A program made the translations under genes and the position numbers. Shown piece by piece: positions 49,052 through 57,899 of a DNA stretch of 64,000 bases. The notes under the pieces were generated by a model that saw only the letters and a list, made by a program, of their open reading frames with translations, made no database searches and was not told the DNA's origin. The stretch is from Parabacteroides goldsteinii DSM 19448 = WAL 12034 (GTDB lineage: Bacteria > Bacteroidota > Bacteroidia > Bacteroidales > Tannerellaceae), in contig NZ_KQ033912.1 in the NCBI RefSeq assembly GCF_000969835.1, positions 2,059,920 through 2,123,919 on the forward strand. Reading direction: 5' to 3'. The stretch's first letter is position 1; each line of letters opens with the position of its first letter.

Positions 49052-49110
49052 TCCTTACTTTTATGAGTATTCATTTAAATAAATACGCACAAAGAAGAAA
49101 TATGACCCCA

Positions 49111-49686
49111 TTAAAATGAAAAAAAATGATCGGAAAGAAAAAAATAAAATAAAACAGGACCATATTGCTCACGCATACGTTCGATTGCGCGATATATTAA
49201 TTTGCGTGTCCCCTTAGTCGTAAGATTCAGTAATACAGCAATTTCATCATACTCTAATTCTTGCATATAGCGTAAATAAATGGCTTCTCTTTGTCGTCCC
49301 GTAAGACTGCATAACATATTTTCAATTTGTTCGGCAATTTCCTTTCGCTCCTCCTCTTCTTCTATATAATCCAGTCCGGACACAGTTATAGAAAACAGAT
49401 AATCATCTGATTCATCGATATCTTCCATAGTAACTTCCTTCCGCTTTTCAGAAATCATTCGATTTTTTAAACACCGGAAAAGATAATATTTTACATTATC
49501 ATTATCGACAATCTCATTCTGATGTTCAAAAAAATGTAGGAATACATCATGAATCAAATCATACAACGCATCATCATCAACACCGAGTGCCTTACCATAT
49601 GAATACATCTGACCTACATATTTTTCATATAGTCTTTTATAGTCACATTGTTTTGTTTTCAACATTTTTCCTAATTTATTATGCAA
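49111..49686 (-). CDS. ECF-type RNA polymerase sigma factor
   Basis: This 191-residue protein has region 2 near 20-90 (DLIHDVFLHFFEHQNEI) and region 4 near 130-180 (LTGRQREAIYLRYMQELEYD, EIAVLLNLTTKGTRKLIYR). It is the first gene of the second SusCD operon. A remnant of a closely related C-terminus occurs at 60707-60814. Its upstream region carries two mirrored GTTCT/AGAAC palindromes. Confidence 0.92.
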   Translation of the reverse strand: MHNKLGKMLKTKQCDYKRLYEKYVGQMYSYGKALGVDDDALYDLIHDVFLHFFEHQNEIVDNDNVKYYLFRCLKNRMISEKRKEVTMEDIDESDDYLFSITVSGLDYIEEEEERKEIAEQIENMLCSLTGRQREAIYLRYMQELEYDEIAVLLNLTTKGTRKLIYRAIERMREQYGPVLFYFFLSDHFFSF

Positions 49687-49703
49687 TGGACCATTATTCC
49701 ATA

Positions 49704-49904
49704 GTTCTTGTAGAACAAATGCATTTTTATTAGCAATTGACCAAATATGTATGAGATATTATTGATTCGGGTAAAAAAATCAAGCCTAAGAGGTCACTTT
49801 TTTGTGCCAAATCTCTTTTTTCATACAATATCATTCCTTTATAAAGGGATATAATACTTTTTTACCCTATTTTTGTATTTATTATTCCATCGTTCTACAA
49901 GAAC
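49704..49904. promoter_or_regulatory. Pair of mirrored palindromic sites upstream of the sigma gene
   Basis: GTTCTTGTAGAAC at 49704-49716 and its exact reverse complement GTTCTACAAGAAC at 49892-49904 are both preceded by ATTATTCCAT. They lie 188 bp apart in the 282-bp gap between signal peptidase and sigma. They look like two binding sites for one dimeric regulator. Between them are CCTTTATAAAGG and AT-rich sequence. Confidence 0.5.
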
Positions 49905-49968
49905 TACGTTGATTATTACAAACAAACTCTTTGACTGGAACAATGTAAGATAAAAGAATCAGGACCTA

Positions 49969-50646
49969 TCAGGTTATTTTATGAAAAAAACGTCTAAGCC
50001 TAATCTTTTTACCTTTAGTACCCAGATTGTTAACAGAAAACAGTACGTAATTAAATTTACCCACAATTAAGGTTTCCGGAATATATCCGAAATTTCGGCT
50101 ATCCCTTGAATCGGCAGAATTATCTCCCTCAACATAATAATAAGTACGTTTAAGCCTATAAATAGAATCACAAATGCCATTTATATAAACAGCACGGTTT
50201 CTCATTCTCACATCGTTTCCCTCCTCTGCAATTAGTTTTCTCAGGAACAGATAATTCTCCCGTCTGATATGTAAAGTATCATTCTCTTTCTTTATCCGAG
50301 TAATTCGCTTTACTAATAATTGGTCCATATTTTCCGGACTGTTGAAAACCACTATATCACCGACTCCCGGATAACCCATTCCAGGAAGTCGCCTATATTT
50401 CCAATGAGTATTCCTGTCCATTTCCCGCAACGGGCGTATCCATGTGAAAACATTGATAACCGGAATATCCGCCCATCTAGCAGGAAAACGTGCTCCATAC
50501 GTAATCTTATCTATCCAAACCCTATCACCGCAAAGGAGTGTCGGTTCCATACTACCGGAAGGTACTATACATAACTCTCCTACTGCAATCCGGATAAAAA
50601 GACAAAAAAGTATGAATAAAATAACAGCAATGACCTTTTTCATCAA
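49969..50646 (-). CDS. Signal peptidase I (S26), cassette-associated
   Basis: This 225-residue protein has one N-terminal membrane helix (about 3-22) and the catalytic Ser32 in PSGSMEPTL. Box C is GDRVWIDK and the general-base Lys113 is in LLVKRITRI; box E is GDNSADSRDSRNFGYIP. It is short for a Bacteroidota LepB (housekeeping forms usually exceed 280 residues). It is the last gene of the peptide/propeller operon, 23 bases after the thioredoxin-like gene. I infer that it is dedicated to processing the NVEALA-like peptides, whose signals lack a lipobox. Confidence 0.9.
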   Translation of the reverse strand: MMKKVIAVILFILFCLFIRIAVGELCIVPSGSMEPTLLCGDRVWIDKITYGARFPARWADIPVINVFTWIRPLREMDRNTHWKYRRLPGMGYPGVGDIVVFNSPENMDQLLVKRITRIKKENDTLHIRRENYLFLRKLIAEEGNDVRMRNRAVYINGICDSIYRLKRTYYYVEGDNSADSRDSRNFGYIPETLIVGKFNYVLFSVNNLGTKGKKIRLRRFFHKIT

Positions 50647-50669
50647 AATATGACTTTACCACTTATTTT

Positions 50670-51293
50670 TCAGTATATTACCTTATACTTAAAGAATCGT
50701 ACGATCGCATCATAAAATTCCGAATTAAAATGTTTGGTATGGCTATCAGTCACACCAGAGCTGACTATAAACAAATCATCTGTAATCATCCATGTTATCG
50801 CCGCCGGATGATTTTTGCTGAACTCCTCCAACACAGATACATACTTGTCATCCATATAAAATACCGGTATTTCCGATTTCAATCGTAGCAGTTCATTTTG
50901 CACATCTTTTCGTGGCAAATGCGATATGATCAGCATCCTCCCTCCGATTATTTTTTTCAGTTTTTCCAATGAATTCAGCTGTTCCATAATACAAGAAAAG
51001 CATGATAAGTCCGAAAAATAGAAAACGACATTATAGCCTCTTATCAATGTTTCCAGTCCCATGCGTCCTATCATTTTATCCTGATACCCCAATGTCCCTG
51101 TTACATTCTCAAACTTTTTCCCGTTCAGTTTTAAATAAGAATAGGCCTTCCCCAACTCTTCATTCAAATACTCGTCGGAAACTATTTCATTCTGTGAAAC
51201 GACTTTATTGTCATTCTTTTTCATGGCAAAATTTAAAAATATATTCGCTACCACGGAAATCAGAATAGCAATATACAAATAGATTCTTTTCAT
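50670..51293 (-). CDS. Membrane-anchored thioredoxin-like protein with CxxC
   Basis: This 207-residue protein has an N-terminal membrane anchor (about 4-25), then a domain with VVFYFSDLSCFSCIMEQ. CFSC (Cys97, Cys100) follows a beta-strand as in thioredoxin/TlpA folds. RMLIISHLPRK and IPVFYMDDKY continue the fold. It probably acts on disulfides in the periplasm. Its neighbours encode four-cysteine exported peptides, so it may help oxidise or isomerise them. A 12-codon remnant of a second copy lies at 61505-61540. Confidence 0.8.
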   Translation of the reverse strand: MKRIYLYIAILISVVANIFLNFAMKKNDNKVVSQNEIVSDEYLNEELGKAYSYLKLNGKKFENVTGTLGYQDKMIGRMGLETLIRGYNVVFYFSDLSCFSCIMEQLNSLEKLKKIIGGRMLIISHLPRKDVQNELLRLKSEIPVFYMDDKYVSVLEEFSKNHPAAITWMITDDLFIVSSGVTDSHTKHFNSEFYDAIVRFFKYKVIY

Positions 51294-51314
51294 ATAGATT
51301 CAATTTTATAGTTG

Positions 51315-52871
51315 TTACTTCTTTACTTTCAATAAAAAGATCATCGGATTAGTTTCCCCGATATTATTCCGATCCGGAAAACGTTCCTCAATCATCGCTG
51401 TTAATTCTTTTGCTCTTTTAGCAGTCAGAAGTCCTTCTTCCTGCCAAACCTTAAAACCTATATTAATAGCTGCCTGCAACCTTTCTTGCGGACCTACCGA
51501 TATCAAATAATCTTTATATTGGCCAATTGGATGAGAAAGACCTATAAACAAAAAATCATTCAATATATGGCTAAAGGTTTTGACTTTTTGTGTCTTTTTG
51601 TCGTAAACCGTAAACTGGGGAATAACTATATGCTTATTTTTAATAAAGACCTTGTCATTTATTTCAAATATATCCTTAATCCCTGCCATTTTCTTACACT
51701 CTAATAGAACTGTCAGAGGAAGACGAGTTCTTTTAAGAATACTCTCACGGTCGACCTTACTCATTGATTTAGCTTTATAATCAATAAAATATTTTGGAGT
51801 TAACTCATCTCCTCTTATAGTAAAAATAGAATCACGCAAATCTTCTGCAAAAAGAATTTCGTTATCCAGTTTTCGGAAAACACAATAATTAGTTTTTGAT
51901 AGTTTTTCAATAACCGGATAATACTTATTCACCGTTTTCCCTTTATCATCCTTGATAACTAAAGAATATAAAGGATCACCATGAACCACATTTTCCCGAT
52001 ACAAATAGAACAATCCATTTTGATACTCAAAATTATCAGCATAATAATTCATCGGTATATCTTTTATAAAATCTCCTTCATAAGAAAAAGCAAGAACTTT
52101 CGTTCGCATTAAATCATACAAATAGACCACTCGTTCCTCTTCGTTCAATGAAAAATCGGATAAATCAACAAATTCTTCAGGTTCCTGCCCACGGTTCCCG
52201 ATCTTATACAAATATTTCCCCATATGATCAAACACATAAACGCCTTTTGGATTATTTCTTTCCATGATAAAAATATAACTGTCAGACATCACAACCTTTC
52301 TGATTTCTCCTAAAATACATTCATCTTTGAATTCTAAAGGAATCATTTTTATATCCTCTGCAAAGTCAGACAATTTACCATAATCGGTTTCCATATCTGT
52401 TATCGGTATAGAAACCATATCACCAATTTCTGTTCTCTTTTGCTCTTCTTTTATTGATGCAGCTGCACCATCGGCTTTTGCATATTCTATCCAGAATTCG
52501 CCACAAGGTGATGAAGAACATTGCTTATCTCCTCCTGGTTTACATCTTGTTGAAGCATTACTGACAGATAAGATTCCATACCCATCAGCTTCAACTTTGA
52601 ATTGTAATCCAAAAGCAGTAACAGTGTCAGCTGCACCTGTGACAATTACGAAACAATCTTCTGATATTTCAGTCCAAAGAACGCCAGTGTCAGTACCAGC
52701 TCCCTTACCTGCGTCTCCACCAGTACTAATAGAATCATTACTCTGTGCCAACACTTCTAAATGAAGCGGATGATCCTTAACGCCATCGCCACCCCAGGCG
52801 TAGTGGATGTTTAACACAAGTGCCAAAAGGAGCATTGCTCCACCGATTTTCAGAAAGCTTTTCTTTTTCAT
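51315..52871 (-). CDS. Fused NVEALA-like peptide and six-bladed beta-propeller protein
   Basis: This 518-residue protein joins two parts that are separate genes in the three adjacent copies. Residues 1-137 match the NVEALA-like peptide: signal MKKKSFLKIGGAMLLL, then HLEVLAQSND, and cysteines C73, C110, C118 and C123 in the C-x7-C-x4-C pattern followed by GEFW. Residues of about 150-518 match the propeller (GDMVSIPITDMETDYGKL to the C-terminus) without its signal and lipobox. The reading frame is continuous through SIKEEQKRTEIG. The ATG at 52871 is chosen because GGAGGT lies just upstream. The chimera would be exported by the peptide signal. Confidence 0.85.
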   Translation of the reverse strand: MKKKSFLKIGGAMLLLALVLNIHYAWGGDGVKDHPLHLEVLAQSNDSISTGGDAGKGAGTDTGVLWTEISEDCFVIVTGAADTVTAFGLQFKVEADGYGILSVSNASTRCKPGGDKQCSSSPCGEFWIEYAKADGAAASIKEEQKRTEIGDMVSIPITDMETDYGKLSDFAEDIKMIPLEFKDECILGEIRKVVMSDSYIFIMERNNPKGVYVFDHMGKYLYKIGNRGQEPEEFVDLSDFSLNEEERVVYLYDLMRTKVLAFSYEGDFIKDIPMNYYADNFEYQNGLFYLYRENVVHGDPLYSLVIKDDKGKTVNKYYPVIEKLSKTNYCVFRKLDNEILFAEDLRDSIFTIRGDELTPKYFIDYKAKSMSKVDRESILKRTRLPLTVLLECKKMAGIKDIFEINDKVFIKNKHIVIPQFTVYDKKTQKVKTFSHILNDFLFIGLSHPIGQYKDYLISVGPQERLQAAINIGFKVWQEEGLLTAKRAKELTAMIEERFPDRNNIGETNPMIFLLKVKK

Positions 52872-52899
52872 GCTTACCTCCAACTTTAATTGTTATTAC

Positions 52900-52986
52900 T
52901 TATTGATTACGCATGAGTTGCTGTAACTCCTACATATTTTTTAATTGCCCAAATAACACGAATAAATTATCAACCCTATCTAACCA
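52900..52986 (-). pseudogene. Remnant of the GT-C membrane-protein 3' end in spacer 1
   Basis: On the minus strand the spacer encodes GLIIYSCYLG, then jumps to KNM, a stop, and ELQQLMRNQ. The intact gene at 58333 has GLILYLCYLG, 31 more residues, then NMQELQQLMRNQ. So this is the gene's last part with a deletion of about 93 bp and CAG changed to TAG. The same scar is in all three spacers. Confidence 0.85.
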
Positions 52987-54183
52987 TCACTTCTTTACTT
53001 TCATCAAAAAGAGTACCGGGTTAGTCTCCCCCAGATTATTCCGATCCGGAAAACGTTCCTCAATCATCGCCCTTAATTCTTTAGCTCTTTCAGCAGTCAG
53101 AATACCTTTTTTCTGCCAATATTTAAAACCATCATCTATCGCCGTTTGAAAATCTTCTTGTCCAACAATTGATATCAAATTATCTTTATATTGACCAATA
53201 GGATGATCAAAACCGATAAACAAAAAATCATTCAGTATATAGCTAAATGTTTTGACTTCTTGTGTCTTCTTGTCATAAACCGTAAACTTAGGAACAACTA
53301 CATTGGTATTGTTAATAAATACTTTATCGTTTATTTCAAATATATCCTCAATACCTGCCATTTTCTTACATTCCAATAAAACTGTCAGAGCCATACGAGT
53401 TCCTTTCAAAATACTTTCACGATCTATCTTACTCATTGATTTATCTTTATAATCAATAAAATATTTTGGAGTTAACTCTCCACTTCTTACACTAAAAACA
53501 GAATCACGCATGTATTCTGCAAAAAGAATTTCATTATCGAGTTTTCGGAAAATGCAATCATGAATATATGGAGATTTATTAATAAGCGGATAATACTTAT
53601 TAATCGTTTTTCCTTTATCATCTTTGATTACCAAAGAATAAGCAGGATCACCCATAACCGGACTTTCCCTATATAGGTAAAATAAGTTATCTTGATACTC
53701 AAACTTATCTGCGTAATAATTCATCTGTATATCCTTTATAAAATCTCCTTCAAAAGAAAAAATAAGAACTTTCTTTCTCATTATGTCATACAAATAAATA
53801 AGTTGTTGCTCTTCATTCAACGAAAAATCAGATAAATCAACAAATTCGTCAGGTCCCTGTCCACAATTTCCAACCCTATATAAATATTTTCCACTATGAT
53901 CGAAAACGTAAATACCCTTTTGATTATATCTTTCCATTATGAAAATACAACTGTCAGACATCACAATCTTTTCAACTTTGTCCAATATACAATCACCCGA
54001 AAATTCAAGAGGAATCATTTTTATATCCTCTGCAAAATCGGATAATTTACCGTAATCAGTTTCCATTTCCGTTATCGGTATAGAAACGATATCTCCTCTC
54101 ACAGTATTTTTCTTATCTTCTTTTGTTAAATCACACGCAATAAATATAAAAATCAACAATACATACAATATATTTTTCTTCAT
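52987..54183 (-). CDS. Six-bladed beta-propeller lipoprotein, copy 1
   Basis: This protein has 398 residues from the ATG at 54183, which opens directly on a lipoprotein signal (MKKNILYVLLIFIFIACD, Cys17); an ATG at 54201 adds six residues. The mature part has repeated beta-blades with aromatic/Asp motifs (GIYVFDHSGKYLYRVG, GPDEFVDLSDFSLNEEQQ), typical of the DUF4934/DUF5128 six-bladed propellers of gut Bacteroidota. The C-terminal tail is MIEERFPDRNNLGETNPVLF. It probably sits in the outer membrane and binds the exported peptide encoded just upstream. The protein is identical to copies 2 and 3. Confidence 0.88.
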   Translation of the reverse strand: MKKNILYVLLIFIFIACDLTKEDKKNTVRGDIVSIPITEMETDYGKLSDFAEDIKMIPLEFSGDCILDKVEKIVMSDSCIFIMERYNQKGIYVFDHSGKYLYRVGNCGQGPDEFVDLSDFSLNEEQQLIYLYDIMRKKVLIFSFEGDFIKDIQMNYYADKFEYQDNLFYLYRESPVMGDPAYSLVIKDDKGKTINKYYPLINKSPYIHDCIFRKLDNEILFAEYMRDSVFSVRSGELTPKYFIDYKDKSMSKIDRESILKGTRMALTVLLECKKMAGIEDIFEINDKVFINNTNVVVPKFTVYDKKTQEVKTFSYILNDFLFIGFDHPIGQYKDNLISIVGQEDFQTAIDDGFKYWQKKGILTAERAKELRAMIEERFPDRNNLGETNPVLFLMKVKK

Positions 54184-54277
54184 ATTTTTACTATTTAGCA
54201 TTTATACCAATAAATACTGCTCTAAAATGATCAGTTCTATAAAACCGATTTGCTTTCAGAGCAGTATCTTTCCTAAG

Positions 54278-54682
54278 TTACTGCGTAGCAGGTGTACCAT
54301 ACATTTCAGTCATTTGTTTCCAAAAGTCCGCACAAAAGAAAGGAGTACATTGTGCATTACCTCCACGTTGACATTTTACTGAAGCATCACTAACAATTAT
54401 AGGAGCAATCCCATCAGCTCTAATTTTAACTTTTATTCCAAAAACAGAAACCTCAGAACCAGGTTCCCCTTCAACATCCATTGTACATGATGATGCTAGC
54501 CGTGACCAAAGAGGATGTGTCTCAATATCACCACTCGTTCCGGTATCATTACTCTGCCCCAACACTTCTAAATGAAGCGGATGATCCTTAACACCATAGC
54601 CACTCCAGGCGTATTGGATGTTTAACACAATTGCCAAAAGGAGCATTGCTCCACCGATTTTCAGAAAGCTTTTCTTTTTCAT
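54278..54682 (-). CDS. NVEALA-like four-cysteine exported peptide, copy 1
   Basis: This protein has 134 residues. The N-terminus MKKKSFLKIGGAMLLLAIVL is a signal without lipobox. HLEVLGQSND occupies the place of the NVEALA box seen in this family, so the motif is degenerate. The mature domain has C66, C104, C112 and C117, the last three in C-x7-C-x4-C followed by ADFW. The start is fixed by GGAGGT seven bases upstream, unusual in a phylum that rarely uses Shine-Dalgarno sites; an in-frame TTG overlaps that site and is rejected. The paired propeller gene starts 95 bases downstream. Confidence 0.82.
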   Translation of the reverse strand: MKKKSFLKIGGAMLLLAIVLNIQYAWSGYGVKDHPLHLEVLGQSNDTGTSGDIETHPLWSRLASSCTMDVEGEPGSEVSVFGIKVKIRADGIAPIIVSDASVKCQRGGNAQCTPFFCADFWKQMTEMYGTPATQ

Positions 54683-54710
54683 GCTTACCTCCAACTTTAA
54701 TTGTTATTAC

Positions 54711-54797
54711 TTATTGATTACGCATGAGTTGCTGTAACTCCTACATATTTTTTAATTGCCCAAATAACACGAATAAATTATCAACCCTATCTAACCA
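54711..54797 (-). pseudogene. Remnant of the GT-C membrane-protein 3' end in spacer 2
   Basis: Same scar as in spacer 1: the GLIIYSCYLG-like segment joined to KNM-stop-ELQQLMRNQ. Confidence 0.85.
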
Positions 54798-55994
54798 TCA
54801 CTTCTTTACTTTCATCAAAAAGAGTACCGGGTTAGTCTCCCCCAGATTATTCCGATCCGGAAAACGTTCCTCAATCATCGCCCTTAATTCTTTAGCTCTT
54901 TCAGCAGTCAGAATACCTTTTTTCTGCCAATATTTAAAACCATCATCTATCGCCGTTTGAAAATCTTCTTGTCCAACAATTGATATCAAATTATCTTTAT
55001 ATTGACCAATAGGATGATCAAAACCGATAAACAAAAAATCATTCAGTATATAGCTAAATGTTTTGACTTCTTGTGTCTTCTTGTCATAAACCGTAAACTT
55101 AGGAACAACTACATTGGTATTGTTAATAAATACTTTATCGTTTATTTCAAATATATCCTCAATACCTGCCATTTTCTTACATTCCAATAAAACTGTCAGA
55201 GCCATACGAGTTCCTTTCAAAATACTTTCACGATCTATCTTACTCATTGATTTATCTTTATAATCAATAAAATATTTTGGAGTTAACTCTCCACTTCTTA
55301 CACTAAAAACAGAATCACGCATGTATTCTGCAAAAAGAATTTCATTATCGAGTTTTCGGAAAATGCAATCATGAATATATGGAGATTTATTAATAAGCGG
55401 ATAATACTTATTAATCGTTTTTCCTTTATCATCTTTGATTACCAAAGAATAAGCAGGATCACCCATAACCGGACTTTCCCTATATAGGTAAAATAAGTTA
55501 TCTTGATACTCAAACTTATCTGCGTAATAATTCATCTGTATATCCTTTATAAAATCTCCTTCAAAAGAAAAAATAAGAACTTTCTTTCTCATTATGTCAT
55601 ACAAATAAATAAGTTGTTGCTCTTCATTCAACGAAAAATCAGATAAATCAACAAATTCGTCAGGTCCCTGTCCACAATTTCCAACCCTATATAAATATTT
55701 TCCACTATGATCGAAAACGTAAATACCCTTTTGATTATATCTTTCCATTATGAAAATACAACTGTCAGACATCACAATCTTTTCAACTTTGTCCAATATA
55801 CAATCACCCGAAAATTCAAGAGGAATCATTTTTATATCCTCTGCAAAATCGGATAATTTACCGTAATCAGTTTCCATTTCCGTTATCGGTATAGAAACGA
55901 TATCTCCTCTCACAGTATTTTTCTTATCTTCTTTTGTTAAATCACACGCAATAAATATAAAAATCAACAATACATACAATATATTTTTCTTCAT
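54798..55994 (-). CDS. Six-bladed beta-propeller lipoprotein, copy 2
   Basis: 398 residues, identical in protein sequence to the copies at 52987 and 56609, with the same lipobox (FIACD, Cys17), blade motifs and C-terminal tail. It is paired with the NVEALA-like gene 95 bases upstream in transcript order. Such identity implies very recent duplication, ongoing gene conversion or a collapsed or expanded assembly. Confidence 0.88.
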   Translation of the reverse strand: MKKNILYVLLIFIFIACDLTKEDKKNTVRGDIVSIPITEMETDYGKLSDFAEDIKMIPLEFSGDCILDKVEKIVMSDSCIFIMERYNQKGIYVFDHSGKYLYRVGNCGQGPDEFVDLSDFSLNEEQQLIYLYDIMRKKVLIFSFEGDFIKDIQMNYYADKFEYQDNLFYLYRESPVMGDPAYSLVIKDDKGKTINKYYPLINKSPYIHDCIFRKLDNEILFAEYMRDSVFSVRSGELTPKYFIDYKDKSMSKIDRESILKGTRMALTVLLECKKMAGIEDIFEINDKVFINNTNVVVPKFTVYDKKTQEVKTFSYILNDFLFIGFDHPIGQYKDNLISIVGQEDFQTAIDDGFKYWQKKGILTAERAKELRAMIEERFPDRNNLGETNPVLFLMKVKK

Positions 55995-56088
55995 ATTTTT
56001 ACTATTTAGCATTTATACCAATAAATACTGCTCTAAAATGATCAGTTCTATAAAACCGATTTGCTTTCAGAGCAGTATCTTTCCTAAG

Positions 56089-56493
56089 TTACTGCGTAGC
56101 AGGTGTACCATACATTTCAGTCATTTGTTTCCAAAAGTCCGCACAAAAGAAAGGAGTACATTGTGCATTACCTCCACGTTGACATTTTACTGAAGCATCA
56201 CTAACAATTATAGGAGCAATCCCATCAGCTCTAATTTTAACTTTTATTCCAAAAACAGAAACCTCAGAACCAGGTTCCCCTTCAACATCCATTGTACATG
56301 ATGATGCTAGCCGTGACCAAAGAGGATGTGTCTCAATATCACCACTCGTTCCGGTATCATTACTCTGCCCCAACACTTCTAAATGAAGCGGATGATCCTT
56401 AACACCATAGCCACTCCAGGCGTATTGGATGTTTAACACAATTGCCAAAAGGAGCATTGCTCCACCGATTTTCAGAAAGCTTTTCTTTTTCAT
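56089..56493 (-). CDS. NVEALA-like four-cysteine exported peptide, copy 2
   Basis: 134 residues, identical to copy 1, with the same signal, degenerate LEVLGQ box, four cysteines and GGAGGT ribosome site before the ATG at 56493. It belongs to the same operon. Confidence 0.82.
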   Translation of the reverse strand: MKKKSFLKIGGAMLLLAIVLNIQYAWSGYGVKDHPLHLEVLGQSNDTGTSGDIETHPLWSRLASSCTMDVEGEPGSEVSVFGIKVKIRADGIAPIIVSDASVKCQRGGNAQCTPFFCADFWKQMTEMYGTPATQ

Positions 56494-56521
56494 GCTTACC
56501 TCCAACTTTAATTGTTATTAC

Positions 56522-56608
56522 TTATTGATTACGCATGAGTTGCTGTAACTCCTACATATTTTTTAATTGCCCAAATAACACGAATAAATTATCAACCCTA
56601 TCTAACCA
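56522..56608 (-). pseudogene. Remnant of the GT-C membrane-protein 3' end in spacer 3
   Basis: Same scar as in spacers 1 and 2. Confidence 0.85.
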
Positions 56609-57805
56609 TCACTTCTTTACTTTCATCAAAAAGAGTACCGGGTTAGTCTCCCCCAGATTATTCCGATCCGGAAAACGTTCCTCAATCATCGCCCTTAATT
56701 CTTTAGCTCTTTCAGCAGTCAGAATACCTTTTTTCTGCCAATATTTAAAACCATCATCTATCGCCGTTTGAAAATCTTCTTGTCCAACAATTGATATCAA
56801 ATTATCTTTATATTGACCAATAGGATGATCAAAACCGATAAACAAAAAATCATTCAGTATATAGCTAAATGTTTTGACTTCTTGTGTCTTCTTGTCATAA
56901 ACCGTAAACTTAGGAACAACTACATTGGTATTGTTAATAAATACTTTATCGTTTATTTCAAATATATCCTCAATACCTGCCATTTTCTTACATTCCAATA
57001 AAACTGTCAGAGCCATACGAGTTCCTTTCAAAATACTTTCACGATCTATCTTACTCATTGATTTATCTTTATAATCAATAAAATATTTTGGAGTTAACTC
57101 TCCACTTCTTACACTAAAAACAGAATCACGCATGTATTCTGCAAAAAGAATTTCATTATCGAGTTTTCGGAAAATGCAATCATGAATATATGGAGATTTA
57201 TTAATAAGCGGATAATACTTATTAATCGTTTTTCCTTTATCATCTTTGATTACCAAAGAATAAGCAGGATCACCCATAACCGGACTTTCCCTATATAGGT
57301 AAAATAAGTTATCTTGATACTCAAACTTATCTGCGTAATAATTCATCTGTATATCCTTTATAAAATCTCCTTCAAAAGAAAAAATAAGAACTTTCTTTCT
57401 CATTATGTCATACAAATAAATAAGTTGTTGCTCTTCATTCAACGAAAAATCAGATAAATCAACAAATTCGTCAGGTCCCTGTCCACAATTTCCAACCCTA
57501 TATAAATATTTTCCACTATGATCGAAAACGTAAATACCCTTTTGATTATATCTTTCCATTATGAAAATACAACTGTCAGACATCACAATCTTTTCAACTT
57601 TGTCCAATATACAATCACCCGAAAATTCAAGAGGAATCATTTTTATATCCTCTGCAAAATCGGATAATTTACCGTAATCAGTTTCCATTTCCGTTATCGG
57701 TATAGAAACGATATCTCCTCTCACAGTATTTTTCTTATCTTCTTTTGTTAAATCACACGCAATAAATATAAAAATCAACAATACATACAATATATTTTTC
57801 TTCAT
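56609..57805 (-). CDS. Six-bladed beta-propeller lipoprotein, copy 3
   Basis: 398 residues, identical to copies 1 and 2. In transcript order this is the first propeller of the operon, following the NVEALA-like gene next to GT-C. The lipobox and blade motifs are as described for copy 1. Confidence 0.88.
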   Translation of the reverse strand: MKKNILYVLLIFIFIACDLTKEDKKNTVRGDIVSIPITEMETDYGKLSDFAEDIKMIPLEFSGDCILDKVEKIVMSDSCIFIMERYNQKGIYVFDHSGKYLYRVGNCGQGPDEFVDLSDFSLNEEQQLIYLYDIMRKKVLIFSFEGDFIKDIQMNYYADKFEYQDNLFYLYRESPVMGDPAYSLVIKDDKGKTINKYYPLINKSPYIHDCIFRKLDNEILFAEYMRDSVFSVRSGELTPKYFIDYKDKSMSKIDRESILKGTRMALTVLLECKKMAGIEDIFEINDKVFINNTNVVVPKFTVYDKKTQEVKTFSYILNDFLFIGFDHPIGQYKDNLISIVGQEDFQTAIDDGFKYWQKKGILTAERAKELRAMIEERFPDRNNLGETNPVLFLMKVKK

Positions 57806-57899
57806 ATTTTTACTATTTAGCATTTATACCAATAAATACTGCTCTAAAATGATCAGTTCTATAAAACCGATTTGCTTTCAGAGCAGTATCTTTCCTAAG

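Larger units (their letters stand above)
52884..54694. repeat. Tandem 1,811-bp repeat, unit 1
   Basis: The unit contains a spacer, a propeller gene, the intercistronic gap and an NVEALA-like gene. The next two units at 54695 and 56506 appear identical, except for one base at 58300 in the last. Perfect identity extends slightly beyond the unit, from about 52821 to 58351. The period is exact. Confidence 0.95.
54695..56505. repeat. Tandem 1,811-bp repeat, unit 2
   Basis: Same content as unit 1; the encoded proteins are identical. Confidence 0.95.

Noticed and set aside
52913..53149. Repeated plus-strand frames over the propeller 3' ends (also 54724 and 56535)
   Set aside because: They are antisense shadows of the propeller genes and spacer, repeated only because the unit is repeated.
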